A stretch of DNA of 64,000 nucleotides. It comes from Shewanella phaeophyticola (GTDB lineage: Bacteria > Pseudomonadota > Gammaproteobacteria > Enterobacterales > Shewanellaceae). Under the pieces are notes generated by a model. That model did no database searches. It worked only from the letters and a program-made list of their open reading frames with translations, and had not been told where the DNA came from. The position numbers were made by a program, and so were the translations under genes. Shown piece after piece: positions 1 through 8,391 of this stretch. Position 1 is the first letter of the stretch. Every line of letters starts with the position of its first letter. The DNA lies in contig NZ_JAODOQ010000001.1 of assembly GCF_025398315.1 (NCBI RefSeq), positions 2,356,001-2,420,000 on the forward strand. The letters are read 5' to 3'.

Positions 1-264
1 GACAAAGTCTCGACTCAATGAATTCTACTGTCATAATTCGCTTCGCTCATAAGAGCTTACGAATTACTCACTACATTGCTGTAGTGTCATATTACTATGA
101 ACATTCTCATCATTGAGTTTAAATTTTTGATTGCCTACGCTCCGAAGAACAAAAAGACAATTTCGAATAACTCAATACCTGTGAATGTCCACACAGATTA
201 CTTGATAAATTGTTAAAGAGCGGACTTGGTAACGCTGCGTCATACGCCGTGTTCCGTGTCAGTG
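1..264 (-). ncRNA. 5' leader of an rRNA operon (16S gene lies just outside the window)
   Basis: Read on the minus strand, this is the transcribed leader that precedes 16S rRNA in enterobacteria-like rrn operons. It starts just after a canonical rrn promoter and contains a boxA antitermination element, followed by a stretch close to the E. coli leader (AATCTGTGTGGACATTCACA). No 16S sequence is in the window, so the mature rRNA must begin left of base 1. The assignment rests on recognised leader motifs; the exact 5' end is inferred from the -10 position. Confidence 0.85.
211..222 (-). promoter_or_regulatory. boxA antitermination element of the rRNA leader
   Basis: The minus strand reads CGCTCTTTAACA, one base from the E. 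coli rrn boxA TGCTCTTTAACA. It lies about 45 bases downstream of the predicted start. It is the NusB/NusE loading site for rRNA antitermination in known systems. Confidence 0.85.
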
Positions 265-270
265 GTGCGC

Positions 271-298
271 ATTATAGGGAACTCATTTTAATGTGCAA
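271..298 (-). promoter_or_regulatory. rRNA operon promoter (rrn P1-like)
   Basis: The minus strand shows -35 TTGCAC (293-298), a 16-base spacer and -10 TATAAT (271-276). It is followed by GCGCACCACTGACACGGAAC, which nearly matches E. coli rrnB P1 downstream of its -10. The GC-rich discriminator is typical of stringently controlled promoters. An A-rich stretch at about 303-325 could serve as an UP element. In 326-590 I see no further feature I can support, although Fis sites would be expected there. Confidence 0.88.
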
Positions 299-590
299 GG
301 CCTTTTGCGTTTTTTTCTTAAGTTTATCGCTTAACTGGACAGTTTTTAAACTCAAAGGCCTATTTTAAACTATTTATGCTGACTTTATGAACAAAATCGC
401 CCTGTTGATACCTTTTTAAACTGCCTTAAATATCATTGTAATAGCCCGTATTAGCCATTTACTTCTATATAAAGTGTCCAATTTATATAATTCGTCATTA
501 AATGAGGTTCAAACCAGGTTAATACAATGTTAACTCATTAAAACAAAGTGCTTGTAAGGCGCATGCTTTGCTTGGGTGACTTACCAATGA

Positions 591-1139
591 TCACTTACTT
601 AAAAATTGCGGTACATCAGCAATACTATCAACAATGGTCGTCGCCAGTGTAATACCCGCCTCGTCTACCACTTTACCTGAACGAACCAAGATGGCGGTTT
701 GAATACCTGCGGCATGTGCTGCGCGGATGTCATCGGCCTTATCACCTACCATCACAGATTGGCTCAAGTCGATTTTTAAAAATGAAGCCGCTGAGGTCAA
801 CATTCCAGGTTTAGGTTTACGACAGTCACAATCTTGTTTGTATTCACCAATGCCTTTATCTGGGTGATGCGGGCAATAATAAATACCGTCGAGTTCGACA
901 CCTTTATCGGCAAAGTTCCAATCCATCCACTCAGTGAGGTGATGAAAATCCTCTTCGCTGTACATACCACGAGCAATACCAGATTGATTAGTGACAACAA
1001 CTAATAAGTAGCCCATGTCTTTTAACGCTTTACAAGCTTCAAATATACCGTCTATATATTCAAAGTCGTCTACGTTATGCACATAACCCGTGTCTTTATT
1101 AATGACACCATCGCGATCTAGAAATACTGCCTTATTCAA
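591..1139 (-). CDS. gmhB: D-glycero-beta-D-manno-heptose 1,7-bisphosphate 7-phosphatase
   Basis: This 182-residue HAD-superfamily phosphatase removes the 7-phosphate from heptose bisphosphate in the cytosolic pathway to ADP-heptose for LPS core. The HAD motif I DxD is FLDRDGVI near residue 10, motif II is VVTNQSG around 50, and the late acidic motif is MVGDKADDIRAAHAAG around 130-145. A zinc-binding Cys/His loop is visible (YYCPHHP, then CDCRKPKPG), which is diagnostic of GmhB against other histidinol-phosphatase relatives. The length fits the family. It stands alone, divergent from the GntR gene, and next to an rRNA operon. Confidence 0.93.
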   Translation of the reverse strand: MNKAVFLDRDGVINKDTGYVHNVDDFEYIDGIFEACKALKDMGYLLVVVTNQSGIARGMYSEEDFHHLTEWMDWNFADKGVELDGIYYCPHHPDKGIGEYKQDCDCRKPKPGMLTSAASFLKIDLSQSVMVGDKADDIRAAHAAGIQTAILVRSGKVVDEAGITLATTIVDSIADVPQFLSK

Positions 1140-1350
1140 CCTAACACTCCTTAAACTGGATATTGTTGTGATTATCCCATTGACAACTATTTGGTGCCAG
1201 ATAAACTGACAAATTTTACTTATTTGTTTATTTTAAGTTGCTTTAGATTACATTTATGATGTTTATCTATATTTATCTGTAGGTTTCACTTTATAAAGCG
1301 CTAGCTAAGCGTTACCCTTGCTCGAATAAATTAGTAGTGATAAAAATGAC

Positions 1351-2025
1351 ATGAGCAATATACCTCCTATTATTCACAAAACCCGCACACAACTTGTTGT
1401 TGAAGCGCTCAGAGAACAGATCCTTTCTGGTGATATAGAAGGAGGCGAGCCGCTCAGACAGTCAGCGATTGCTGAACAGTTGAACGTAAGCCGTATTCCT
1501 GTACGTGAAGCATTAGTCCAATTAGAAGCTGAAGGATTAATTAACTTTGAGCCTCATAAAGGGGCTACAGCAACTAAATTATCTGTAGAGCAAGTTACTG
1601 AGTTATTTGAGTTGCGTGCCATGATTGAATCTGATTTATTGGCTAAAGCAATACCCAATTTAACCGAGCAAGATATTGCCGATGCAGAAGCCGTACTCGT
1701 ACAACTAGAGTTAGCTTTTAAGCTCAAAGAATCTGTCGCCAGTTGGAGTGAGATCAACACTCGTTTTCACACTCGTTTGTATAAAGCAGCCAATAGACCA
1801 CACACGCTAGATGTTGTCCATGGGCTTAATACCAATTGCGATCGTTATATTCGATTACAACTGTTATTTACTGGTGGCATACCCACTGCTGAACGTGAAC
1901 ACAGAATATTACTTGAACTGTGTAAAGCGGGTGATGTCGAAAAAGCAACGGCACTGTTACATGAGCACATTTTGAGTGCTGCCGCTTCAATTACCAAATT
2001 AGTTGAACAAAAAATTAAGTCATAA
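1351..2025 (+). CDS. GntR family transcriptional regulator, FCD (FadR-like) subfamily
   Basis: This 224-residue regulator has an N-terminal winged helix (about residues 12-75) with the GntR signature LREQILSGDIEGGEPLRQ and recognition helix NVSRIPVREAL. An all-helical FCD effector domain follows (about 85-215). In the family FCD domains bind small carboxylates, often through a metal held by His/Asp residues; candidate residues are in INTRFHTRLY and the later EHRILLEL. The next gene 70 bases downstream is a ketoacyl synthase homologue on the same strand, but the sequence does not prove that it is the target. No strong ribosome site precedes the ATG. Confidence 0.85.
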   Translation: MSNIPPIIHKTRTQLVVEALREQILSGDIEGGEPLRQSAIAEQLNVSRIPVREALVQLEAEGLINFEPHKGATATKLSVEQVTELFELRAMIESDLLAKAIPNLTEQDIADAEAVLVQLELAFKLKESVASWSEINTRFHTRLYKAANRPHTLDVVHGLNTNCDRYIRLQLLFTGGIPTAEREHRILLELCKAGDVEKATALLHEHILSAAASITKLVEQKIKS

Positions 2026-2122
2026 CAACAATAATAATTCTTAATCAAACATACAGGTTTGATATTATTAATTGATATTAAAGCTATTTATTTAATTGTT
2101 AATATGTATTGAGAGAACGCTT

Positions 2123-3208
2123 ATGCAGTATGCACACATTACCGGTTGGGGAAAGTCAGTTCCACCTGCCACACTGACTAACGATGACTTAGCCACGTTC
2201 ATGGACACCACCGATGAGTGGATCAAGACTCGTACAGGTATTAGTAAGCGTAAGATAAGCCACGTTAATACGTCAGAAATGGCCTCTGTTGCTGCCAAAC
2301 ATGCCCTAGCTGCCGCAGGCATTGATGGCAGTGAGCTTGACTTAATTATTTTAGCCACGGCAAGCCCTGATACCCTAATCCCTAATATTGCTTCTACTGT
2401 ACAGGCAAATATTGGCGCCACATGCGCAGCATTTGACATTAATGCTGCCTGCAGTGGTTTTTTATATGGCGTGGGCTTAGCAAGCTCAATGATTAAAAGC
2501 GGCCAAAACAAAAAAGTGCTCATTATTGGTGCTGAACGTCTGTCGTTTTACCTTGATTGGTCTCGTCGTGAAACCGCAGTACTGTTTGGTGATGGTGCTG
2601 GAGCGATTGTGCTTGAAGCAAGTGAAACGCCAGGCGGCATATTAGGTTATGAGTTAAATAACGACCCTGAAGGGCGTCATATTTTACAGTCTAACTTTGG
2701 CACCCAGATGGATCGATTTGATAATGACTCACTGGACTTTTATATACACATCAACGGCCAAGAAGTGTTTAAGCGTGCGATTCATGGCATGGCGAACTTA
2801 AGCGCCAAAGTGCTCGAAAAATGCAATACCAATATTGATGATGTTGATTTTGTTATTCCGCATCAAGCCAATGAGCGGATTATTGATACCCTCGTCAGCC
2901 GGATGAAAATTCCAAAAGAAAAAGCTTTTGTCAATATTGCTGACTATGGCAACACCTCTGCAGCAACTATTCCTATCGCGATTTGCGATGCGTTATCACA
3001 GGGTAGAATTGTCGCGGGACAAACCATTTTGTCCTGTGCATTTGGTGCAGGGTTAACCTCTGCGGCACTGTTACTCAAATGGGGTGAACGCACCACTGCG
3101 ATACATACCAGTGATGCTGAATTATCGCCTTGTGACAAAACAGCCTTAGAAATGATTAAGCCAGCAGTTGATCATTTTTTAAGTAAAGTAGACAACAACG
3201 AAGCATAA
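2123..3208 (+). CDS. 3-oxoacyl-ACP synthase III (FabH-like) family protein
   Basis: This thiolase-fold condensing enzyme has about 361 residues. The triad is visible: Cys in DINAACSGFLYG, His in VIPHQANERI and Asn in IADYGNTSAA. In FabH this triad condenses acyl-CoA with malonyl-ACP. I chose the ATG at 2123 because GAGAG lies upstream of it and the encoded MQYAHITGWGK is the family start; an in-frame start at 2096 lacks this support. It is longer than housekeeping FabH (about 317), with an extra C-terminal tail, and is not in a fab cluster. It may therefore serve a special lipid or secondary pathway rather than be the main fabH. Confidence 0.82.
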   Translation: MQYAHITGWGKSVPPATLTNDDLATFMDTTDEWIKTRTGISKRKISHVNTSEMASVAAKHALAAAGIDGSELDLIILATASPDTLIPNIASTVQANIGATCAAFDINAACSGFLYGVGLASSMIKSGQNKKVLIIGAERLSFYLDWSRRETAVLFGDGAGAIVLEASETPGGILGYELNNDPEGRHILQSNFGTQMDRFDNDSLDFYIHINGQEVFKRAIHGMANLSAKVLEKCNTNIDDVDFVIPHQANERIIDTLVSRMKIPKEKAFVNIADYGNTSAATIPIAICDALSQGRIVAGQTILSCAFGAGLTSAALLLKWGERTTAIHTSDAELSPCDKTALEMIKPAVDHFLSKVDNNEA

Positions 3209-3229
3209 TTGTTGTTCATCTTTTGTTAA

Positions 3230-3275
3230 AAAAATAAAAAGCCCCCCAATAATCGGTGTCCAATTATTGGGGGGC
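3230..3275 (-). terminator. Rho-independent terminator
   Basis: The stem GCCCCCCAATAAT (3241-3253) pairs with ATTATTGGGGGGC (3263-3275). The adjacent A-rich run (3229-3240) becomes the U tract on the minus strand. It therefore ends the exonuclease/DUF294 transcript and may also help stop the rightward ketoacyl synthase transcript. Confidence 0.85.
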
Positions 3276-3296
3276 ACTTCAAATCCGACTGGCTTC

Positions 3297-3381
3297 TATA
3301 CCGAACTTCATTAATAAATGACCACTCAGAATGCGTCCAGCATTTTTTTGATTAAGGCGTCGTAATGTTGTAATGGTATTA
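3297..3381. repeat. Short inverted-repeat element (MITE-like), compact copy
   Basis: The element begins TATACCGAACTTCATTAA and ends TGTAATGGTATTA, giving TATACC/GGTATTA termini. Its inner 50 bases (from ATTAATAAATGACCACTCAG to GATTAAGGCGTCG) match the reverse complement of 28058-28110 almost base for base. It appears to be a shortened relative of the 268-base element beside recR. Its right end supplies the TAA stop of the exonuclease gene. Confidence 0.75.
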
Positions 3382-4065
3382 ATATATATCGATAAGGTTT
3401 TTCAGCGACAACTGTTTCATCCCCCCCATGGCTGCAACTTGTGCTAATAACAATTCGCCGCAAGATAAGGCATCAACCAGCGCATTATGTGCAGAGTAAA
3501 CGGGTAGATGATAACGCTCTCTACTCGCGCCTAATCGCAAAGAACCTTGCCTTAGTACATCCTGTTGTCTTAAACAGCGCTTTTTTTCTATTGCTAAAGT
3601 GTCGATAAACACCAAAGGTACTGAATGTCCAAAACAACGCAGTAACTGTTGCTGAATAAACTGAATATCCAGTGGCGCATGATGGGCGACTAAAATGTGC
3701 CCTTGGGTTTGTGCTAAAAACCATTGCATAGCTTGTTCAATTGACAGTGCTTTATGTAATTGATTATCAACAATGCCATGTACTGTAGCACTTTGACCAA
3801 CACTGCCACTAATTGCAATCATTAAATGTTGCGCTTTATCTAACGGGATAACGCCATTAACAATAGGCACAATACCGATGCTAATCACTTGATCTTGAAG
3901 TGGGTCTAGACCTGTCATTTCCAGATCAATCGCCATTAATGGTGCGTCAATAAAGCGTTGGCTTAACACAGGTGTGATTGCCGCTAAGTAATTTTTTAAG
4001 GGCAAAGGTAATGATTTTGTTTTACTACGCCACAGTAATGCTTTGATCCACCACAGATTGGCCAC
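3379..4065 (-). CDS. 3'-5' exonuclease, DEDDh family (DnaQ/PolC-like)
   Basis: This 228-residue protein has an exonuclease fold of the DNA polymerase III epsilon type. Exo I is AIDLEMTGLDP (Asp and Glu, about residue 42), Exo II is VAHHAPLDIQFI (about 130) and Exo III is HNALVDALSCGELL (His and Asp, about 190). These four acidic residues and the His bind two metals. The start is GTG and its G overlaps the stop of the upstream gene, so the two are translationally coupled. The substrate is unknown. The last codon and stop abut the end of an inverted-repeat element. Confidence 0.85.
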   Translation of the reverse strand: MANLWWIKALLWRSKTKSLPLPLKNYLAAITPVLSQRFIDAPLMAIDLEMTGLDPLQDQVISIGIVPIVNGVIPLDKAQHLMIAISGSVGQSATVHGIVDNQLHKALSIEQAMQWFLAQTQGHILVAHHAPLDIQFIQQQLLRCFGHSVPLVFIDTLAIEKKRCLRQQDVLRQGSLRLGASRERYHLPVYSAHNALVDALSCGELLLAQVAAMGGMKQLSLKNLIDIY

Positions 4066-5912
4066 TAAAAGCTCCTCAAAAACTTCAGCTTTATACCCGC
4101 TTGTGCGTCATGCACCACCTTAAATGCATCACGTAATTGATGCCGCAATAATGATGATAAATGCTGTGGCTTTAAAAAATTATTCACCGGTAAATTATGG
4201 GTTACCTGATATCCTTGATTGGCTAGGCGCATATGAGCAATAAACTCATGCGCATCAGCAAGATTAAGCGCATCTTTACGATTAATAATATTGGCATCCA
4301 TTAAGGCTCTGATCCTTTTAGCCGTATTCACCTCTTTGATACCCGCACTTAATGCGTAAACCCGAGCAATGTCATTAATCAGCGCACTGCCCTTATGCTT
4401 TAAATCCATACCTTTGACTTCACTGCCATCGCGCTCAAGCACAAATTTTCTAAAAAAGCCCAATGGCGGTGACTCTGTGAGTGAATTACCCGCCATGCCA
4501 GCAAGAAAGATGTCGTTATCTTTAGTCGAGGCTAATACCTCATCTTGTAACTCACTGAATAAACTTATCAGGCCAAATACTGGACGCATATCAAAAAAGA
4601 TACTGGCGTGCATTAAAGCTTTAGGCTCAGGCTCAAGCACCCAATGTTTAAATAAGGCTTTCCATTGATTTAGCGGTAACCGCCATTGAGGGTTTTGCGC
4701 CATAATATCGCCCGGGCAATATACATAGCCACACTGATCAAGCCCTTTACACACCGCTTTAGTTAAGGTGTCAAAATATGCGGCAGCGAACTCATCGGGT
4801 TCGTGGGCTAACAATAAACCATTATCTTGATCAGAACATGCCACCTGATCTTGGCGACCTTGTGAACCAAAAGCTAGCCAACAAAAAGCCATTGGAGCTT
4901 TACCCAGTATCTGTTGGTTTAATTCAATCAAGCGACGCGTTAGTGCATCGGTAACCGACGTCAGTACTCGGCCTATTTCCTCAGCTCTAGCATCTGCGCT
5001 AATTAAATTTTGTAATAACAAAGGAATTTGTTTACTCACTTGAATTAAACTGTCGATATTGGCTTGGCGACCGATTTCTCCGATGAGCAATAAGGGTTGA
5101 GAACGTTGTGCACGTAAAATATCTGTACTGGTGATCATACCAAGTGTCTCGGTCCCTTCGACCACAGGCAAATGGTGAATATTATGCTCACTCATGGTTA
5201 ACATGGTTTCAAACACCAGCGCATTGGCGTGGGTGGTAATGGGATTAACCGTCATGGCTTGACTCACCAGTGTATTGACATCCAACCCTTCAGCAATAAC
5301 ACGATTACGTAAATCACGGTCAGTTAAAATCCCCACCAACTTATTATTATCTATCACCAGCACCGATGAAACTCTGTGCTCACGCATCAATTTAGCAGCA
5401 TCATTTACACTGGCATGGGCTTGAATAGTAATGGGTTTGGCACACATGATTGATGTAATGCGACTAGTAGTGGTCAGATCTTTTGCTTTAAAGCGCCCTT
5501 CATTTCGTAAACGCTTGGCAAAAGCTCGGGTAAAAAACTGATCAAAGCTACGGTAGTCTGCACGCAATTGAGCAAATAATGCCTGAGGTAAGTGATAAAC
5601 CAAACCATCTTCTAAAATCGCGACCTTGTTAACCACCTTCTCACCCGACAATAACGTCGAAAAGCCAAAGCATTCGCCTTCTGCAACACGATCCACTAGC
5701 ACGCCTTCAGGATCGCGCACCTCAAATGCACCACTGCGGACGATATACAATTTAGGGTTGTCTTTATCGAACTCCACAAAAGCAGAGGCTTTACTGTAAT
5801 AGCCCACGGTAATGGTTTTAGCGCATCGGCTAATCACCTCAGCGGATAACGAGTCAAATGGAGAATGTGTAGCCAAAAATTGTTCTACGGGTTGTAACTC
5901 GCTTGCATCCAT
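4065..5912 (-). CDS. cNMP-binding / CBS-pair / DUF294 nucleotidyltransferase-like protein
   Basis: This soluble 615-residue multidomain protein has a cyclic-nucleotide-binding beta barrel (about 15-130), two CBS domains (about 155-270, with ITSIMCAKPITI and VSQAMTVNPITT starts and LVGILTDRDLRNR), a DUF294 nucleotidyltransferase-like domain (about 300-440, with FGSQGRQDQVACSDQDNGLL carrying the GS and DxD pattern) and a DUF294 C-terminal helical domain. In related proteobacteria such proteins often sit beside acetate or solute symporters and a DnaQ-like exonuclease, as here (symporter upstream, exonuclease overlapping downstream). A signalling role is inferred; the exact reaction is unknown. 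Confidence 0.85.
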   Translation of the reverse strand: MDASELQPVEQFLATHSPFDSLSAEVISRCAKTITVGYYSKASAFVEFDKDNPKLYIVRSGAFEVRDPEGVLVDRVAEGECFGFSTLLSGEKVVNKVAILEDGLVYHLPQALFAQLRADYRSFDQFFTRAFAKRLRNEGRFKAKDLTTTSRITSIMCAKPITIQAHASVNDAAKLMREHRVSSVLVIDNNKLVGILTDRDLRNRVIAEGLDVNTLVSQAMTVNPITTHANALVFETMLTMSEHNIHHLPVVEGTETLGMITSTDILRAQRSQPLLLIGEIGRQANIDSLIQVSKQIPLLLQNLISADARAEEIGRVLTSVTDALTRRLIELNQQILGKAPMAFCWLAFGSQGRQDQVACSDQDNGLLLAHEPDEFAAAYFDTLTKAVCKGLDQCGYVYCPGDIMAQNPQWRLPLNQWKALFKHWVLEPEPKALMHASIFFDMRPVFGLISLFSELQDEVLASTKDNDIFLAGMAGNSLTESPPLGFFRKFVLERDGSEVKGMDLKHKGSALINDIARVYALSAGIKEVNTAKRIRALMDANIINRKDALNLADAHEFIAHMRLANQGYQVTHNLPVNNFLKPQHLSSLLRHQLRDAFKVVHDAQAGIKLKFLRSF

Positions 5913-5988
5913 TACTCAACTCCCTATTGTTTACCAATATCACTATAGCAAAGCGTTTAAACTCAGAGCTATAGGACTAAAGCCCAAC

Positions 5989-6014
5989 AAAAAGAGCGCC
6001 GAAGCGCCCTTTTA
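5989..6014 (-). terminator. Rho-independent terminator after the symporter genes
   Basis: The minus strand reads AAAAGGGCGC-TTCG-GCGCTCTTTTTG, a short GC stem with a stable UUCG loop and a U run. It lies 28 bases after the symporter stop. Confidence 0.8.
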
Positions 6015-6041
6015 TATTAGCTTAATAATCGAGCTTGATGA

Positions 6042-7760
6042 TTAATGGTCGTGTGCTCCACCTGACCCTTTAGGGAAACGGATAGACTCAACCATTTCAA
6101 CAATCTCATCAGGAATTTTAGTGGTCACTTTACTGACCGCAAATGCCACACCAAAGTTAATAAACATGCCCACCATACCAAAACCTTCAGGTGAAATACC
6201 TATGAACCAATTGTCAGATGAATTCGCTGCTGGATTGATAAACTTAAAGTATGCAATGTAACTGGCAGTAGATAATAAACCAATCACCATACCGGCAATA
6301 GCGCCTTCTTTATTCATGGTTTTAGAGAAAATGCCCATGATAATAGCAGGGAACAATGACGCCGCCGCTAAACCGAATGCAATCGCTACCACCGCAGCCA
6401 CAAAGCCTGGTGGATTAATACCAAAGTAACCGGCCATTACCACGCCTAATGCAGCAGCAATACGGGCGTACATCAACTCTTTTTGATCAGAGATGTCTGG
6501 CATTAAGTTTTTCTTCAGTAAATCGTGTGATACCGATGTTGAGATAACTAACAATAAACCTGCTGATGTTGATAATGCCGCCGCTAAACCACCCGCTGCA
6601 ACAAGGGCAATAACCCACGCTGGTAGCGAAGCAATTTCTGGGGTAGCAAGTACGATAATATCGCGATCGATGTTCATTTCATTTTGTTCACCGTTGGTGT
6701 AAAAAATCTTGCCATCATCGTTTTTATCTTCCCACTTGATTAAACCGGTTTTTTCCCAGTTTTTAATCCACGAAGGTGCGGTTTCATAAGGTACACCGGC
6801 TGAATCTGGACCATTAATGGTTTCAATCATATTGACTCGTGAAAACGCTGACAATGCAGGAACCGTAGTATACATGATCGCAATAAACACTAATGCCCAA
6901 CCCGCTGATACACGTGCATCTTTCACTTTAGGTACCGTAAAGAAACGCACGATTACGTGTGGTAAACCAGCAGTACCAAACATCAATGCACCGGTAATAA
7001 AGAACACGTCAATCATGTCTTTAGAACCTTCGGTGTATTGGGAGAAGCCTAACTCGGCAGATAAACCATCGAGCTTATCGAGTAAGTACACCCCAGTGCC
7101 ATTACCCGCTGCATCAATGAGCTCAGCCCCAAAGCCGATTTGCGGTAAAATATGACCTGTCATCATTACCGAAATAAAGATGGCTGGTACCATAAAAGCA
7201 AAAATCAATACGCAATATTGCGCAACCTGAGTATAGGTAATCCCTTTCATGCCGCCTAATACCGCATAAAAGAACACCACAGCCATACCTATGTATACGC
7301 CGGTTTCCACCTCAACTTCTAAGAAGCGGGAGAACACCACGCCTACCCCACGCATTTGACCTGCAATGTAGGTAAAACAAATAAAGATGGCACACACTAC
7401 CGCAACAGTACGGGCCGTTTGCGAGTAATAGCGGTCACCAATGAAGTCTGGCACGGTAAACTTACCAAACTTACGTAGATAAGGTGCCATGCATAAAGCC
7501 AGTAATACATAACCGCCAGTCCAGCCCATTAAATAAACTGAACCGTCATATCCCACAAATGACACAATACCCGCCAACGAAATAAATGATGCCGCAGACA
7601 TCCAGTCTGCCGCGGTTGCCATGCCGTTCAACACGGGGTGAACACCGCCACCAGCAACATAAAACTCTTTAGTAGAACCTGCACGAGACCAAATGGCGAT
7701 CCCGATGTACAGCGCAAAAGTGGCGCCGACAATTAAATAAGTGAGTGTTTGAACATCCAT
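6042..7760 (-). CDS. Sodium/solute symporter (SSS family, acetate-permease-like, large subunit)
   Basis: This 572-residue inner-membrane protein has about 13-14 predicted hydrophobic helices. It carries SSS-family features such as GNGMATAADWMSAASFI-like helix 1 residues (seen as NGMATAADWMSAASF), PDFIGDRYYS and FGLAAASLFPAIIMGIFSK. It resembles ActP/VC_2705-type carboxylate symporters, with an extra soluble loop of about 90 residues near 320-400. The gene for the small DUF4212 subunit lies just upstream in the same operon, which is the usual pairing. Acetate or another short carboxylate is the likely substrate by family, but this is not proven. Confidence 0.88.
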   Translation of the reverse strand: MDVQTLTYLIVGATFALYIGIAIWSRAGSTKEFYVAGGGVHPVLNGMATAADWMSAASFISLAGIVSFVGYDGSVYLMGWTGGYVLLALCMAPYLRKFGKFTVPDFIGDRYYSQTARTVAVVCAIFICFTYIAGQMRGVGVVFSRFLEVEVETGVYIGMAVVFFYAVLGGMKGITYTQVAQYCVLIFAFMVPAIFISVMMTGHILPQIGFGAELIDAAGNGTGVYLLDKLDGLSAELGFSQYTEGSKDMIDVFFITGALMFGTAGLPHVIVRFFTVPKVKDARVSAGWALVFIAIMYTTVPALSAFSRVNMIETINGPDSAGVPYETAPSWIKNWEKTGLIKWEDKNDDGKIFYTNGEQNEMNIDRDIIVLATPEIASLPAWVIALVAAGGLAAALSTSAGLLLVISTSVSHDLLKKNLMPDISDQKELMYARIAAALGVVMAGYFGINPPGFVAAVVAIAFGLAAASLFPAIIMGIFSKTMNKEGAIAGMVIGLLSTASYIAYFKFINPAANSSDNWFIGISPEGFGMVGMFINFGVAFAVSKVTTKIPDEIVEMVESIRFPKGSGGAHDH

Positions 7761-7771
7761 CGTAGTGCCCC

Positions 7772-8038
7772 TTAGTCTTCCTGAACATTGTATTTTTTGT
7801 CTAATGCATTAGCTTTCGCTACATAAACAAAAATCAGCGCCACGAATACATACATTGCACCCTGCTGCGCAAACCAAAACCCCAGTTTGAATCCCATAAA
7901 TGTGATTTCGTTAAGTACATCAACTAATAAAATGCCGCAGCCAAATGACACTGCAGCCCAAATTGCAAGCAAACTAAGTACTAGACGTAAATTCTCACGC
8001 CAATAACCCGCTGCCTTATCGTTATTTTCAAAACTCAT
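7772..8038 (-). CDS. DUF4212 small subunit of a sodium/solute symporter
   Basis: This 88-residue protein has two hydrophobic segments (about 17-40 and 47-73) and the family-like stretches YWRENLRLVLSLLAIWA and FWFAQQGAMYVFVALIFVY. DUF4212 proteins are encoded directly upstream of SSS symporters, and here the gap to the large subunit is 11 bases. The two are very likely co-transcribed and work together in the inner membrane. Confidence 0.9.
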   Translation of the reverse strand: MSFENNDKAAGYWRENLRLVLSLLAIWAAVSFGCGILLVDVLNEITFMGFKLGFWFAQQGAMYVFVALIFVYVAKANALDKKYNVQED

Positions 8039-8391
8039 TGCGACTCCCCTGTGCTAGTTTTTGTAAAGTCATTGTTAATTTAGCAACTCATACCAGCACC
8101 ACAATCAAGACCTTAGTCGTACCTTTTTTGATAAAACATGATAAAAACCAATAAAATCAAATTCTATCAGAAGCTTATATTCATTTTTATTGTTAGATTT
8201 AATTAAAGTGATTAAACTTCTTTAGACCAAGGTCGAACAAAAAGCCGACGAAATAACATTATAAATTGGCTTTTATGCCGCAGAATGAACACAATATAAA
8301 TTTGGGTTTACATTGAAATCTCATCAGTTTCTTGAGATAAGTATCGAATAGCCATGACGGTTTTTATAATAAAATCAATAAGGATCTCTTT
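8039..8391. other. Divergent intergenic region, 353 bases
   Basis: This AT-rich region lies between the leftward symporter operon and the rightward diguanylate cyclase. It must hold both promoters. I see several A/T tracts and weak near-palindromes but no operator, riboswitch or RNA gene that I can support. Confidence 0.5.

Noticed and set aside
1..590. tRNA or 16S rRNA gene at the left edge
   Set aside because: Only the leader and promoter of the rRNA operon are present. No tRNA cloverleaf or conserved 16S start sequence can be found.
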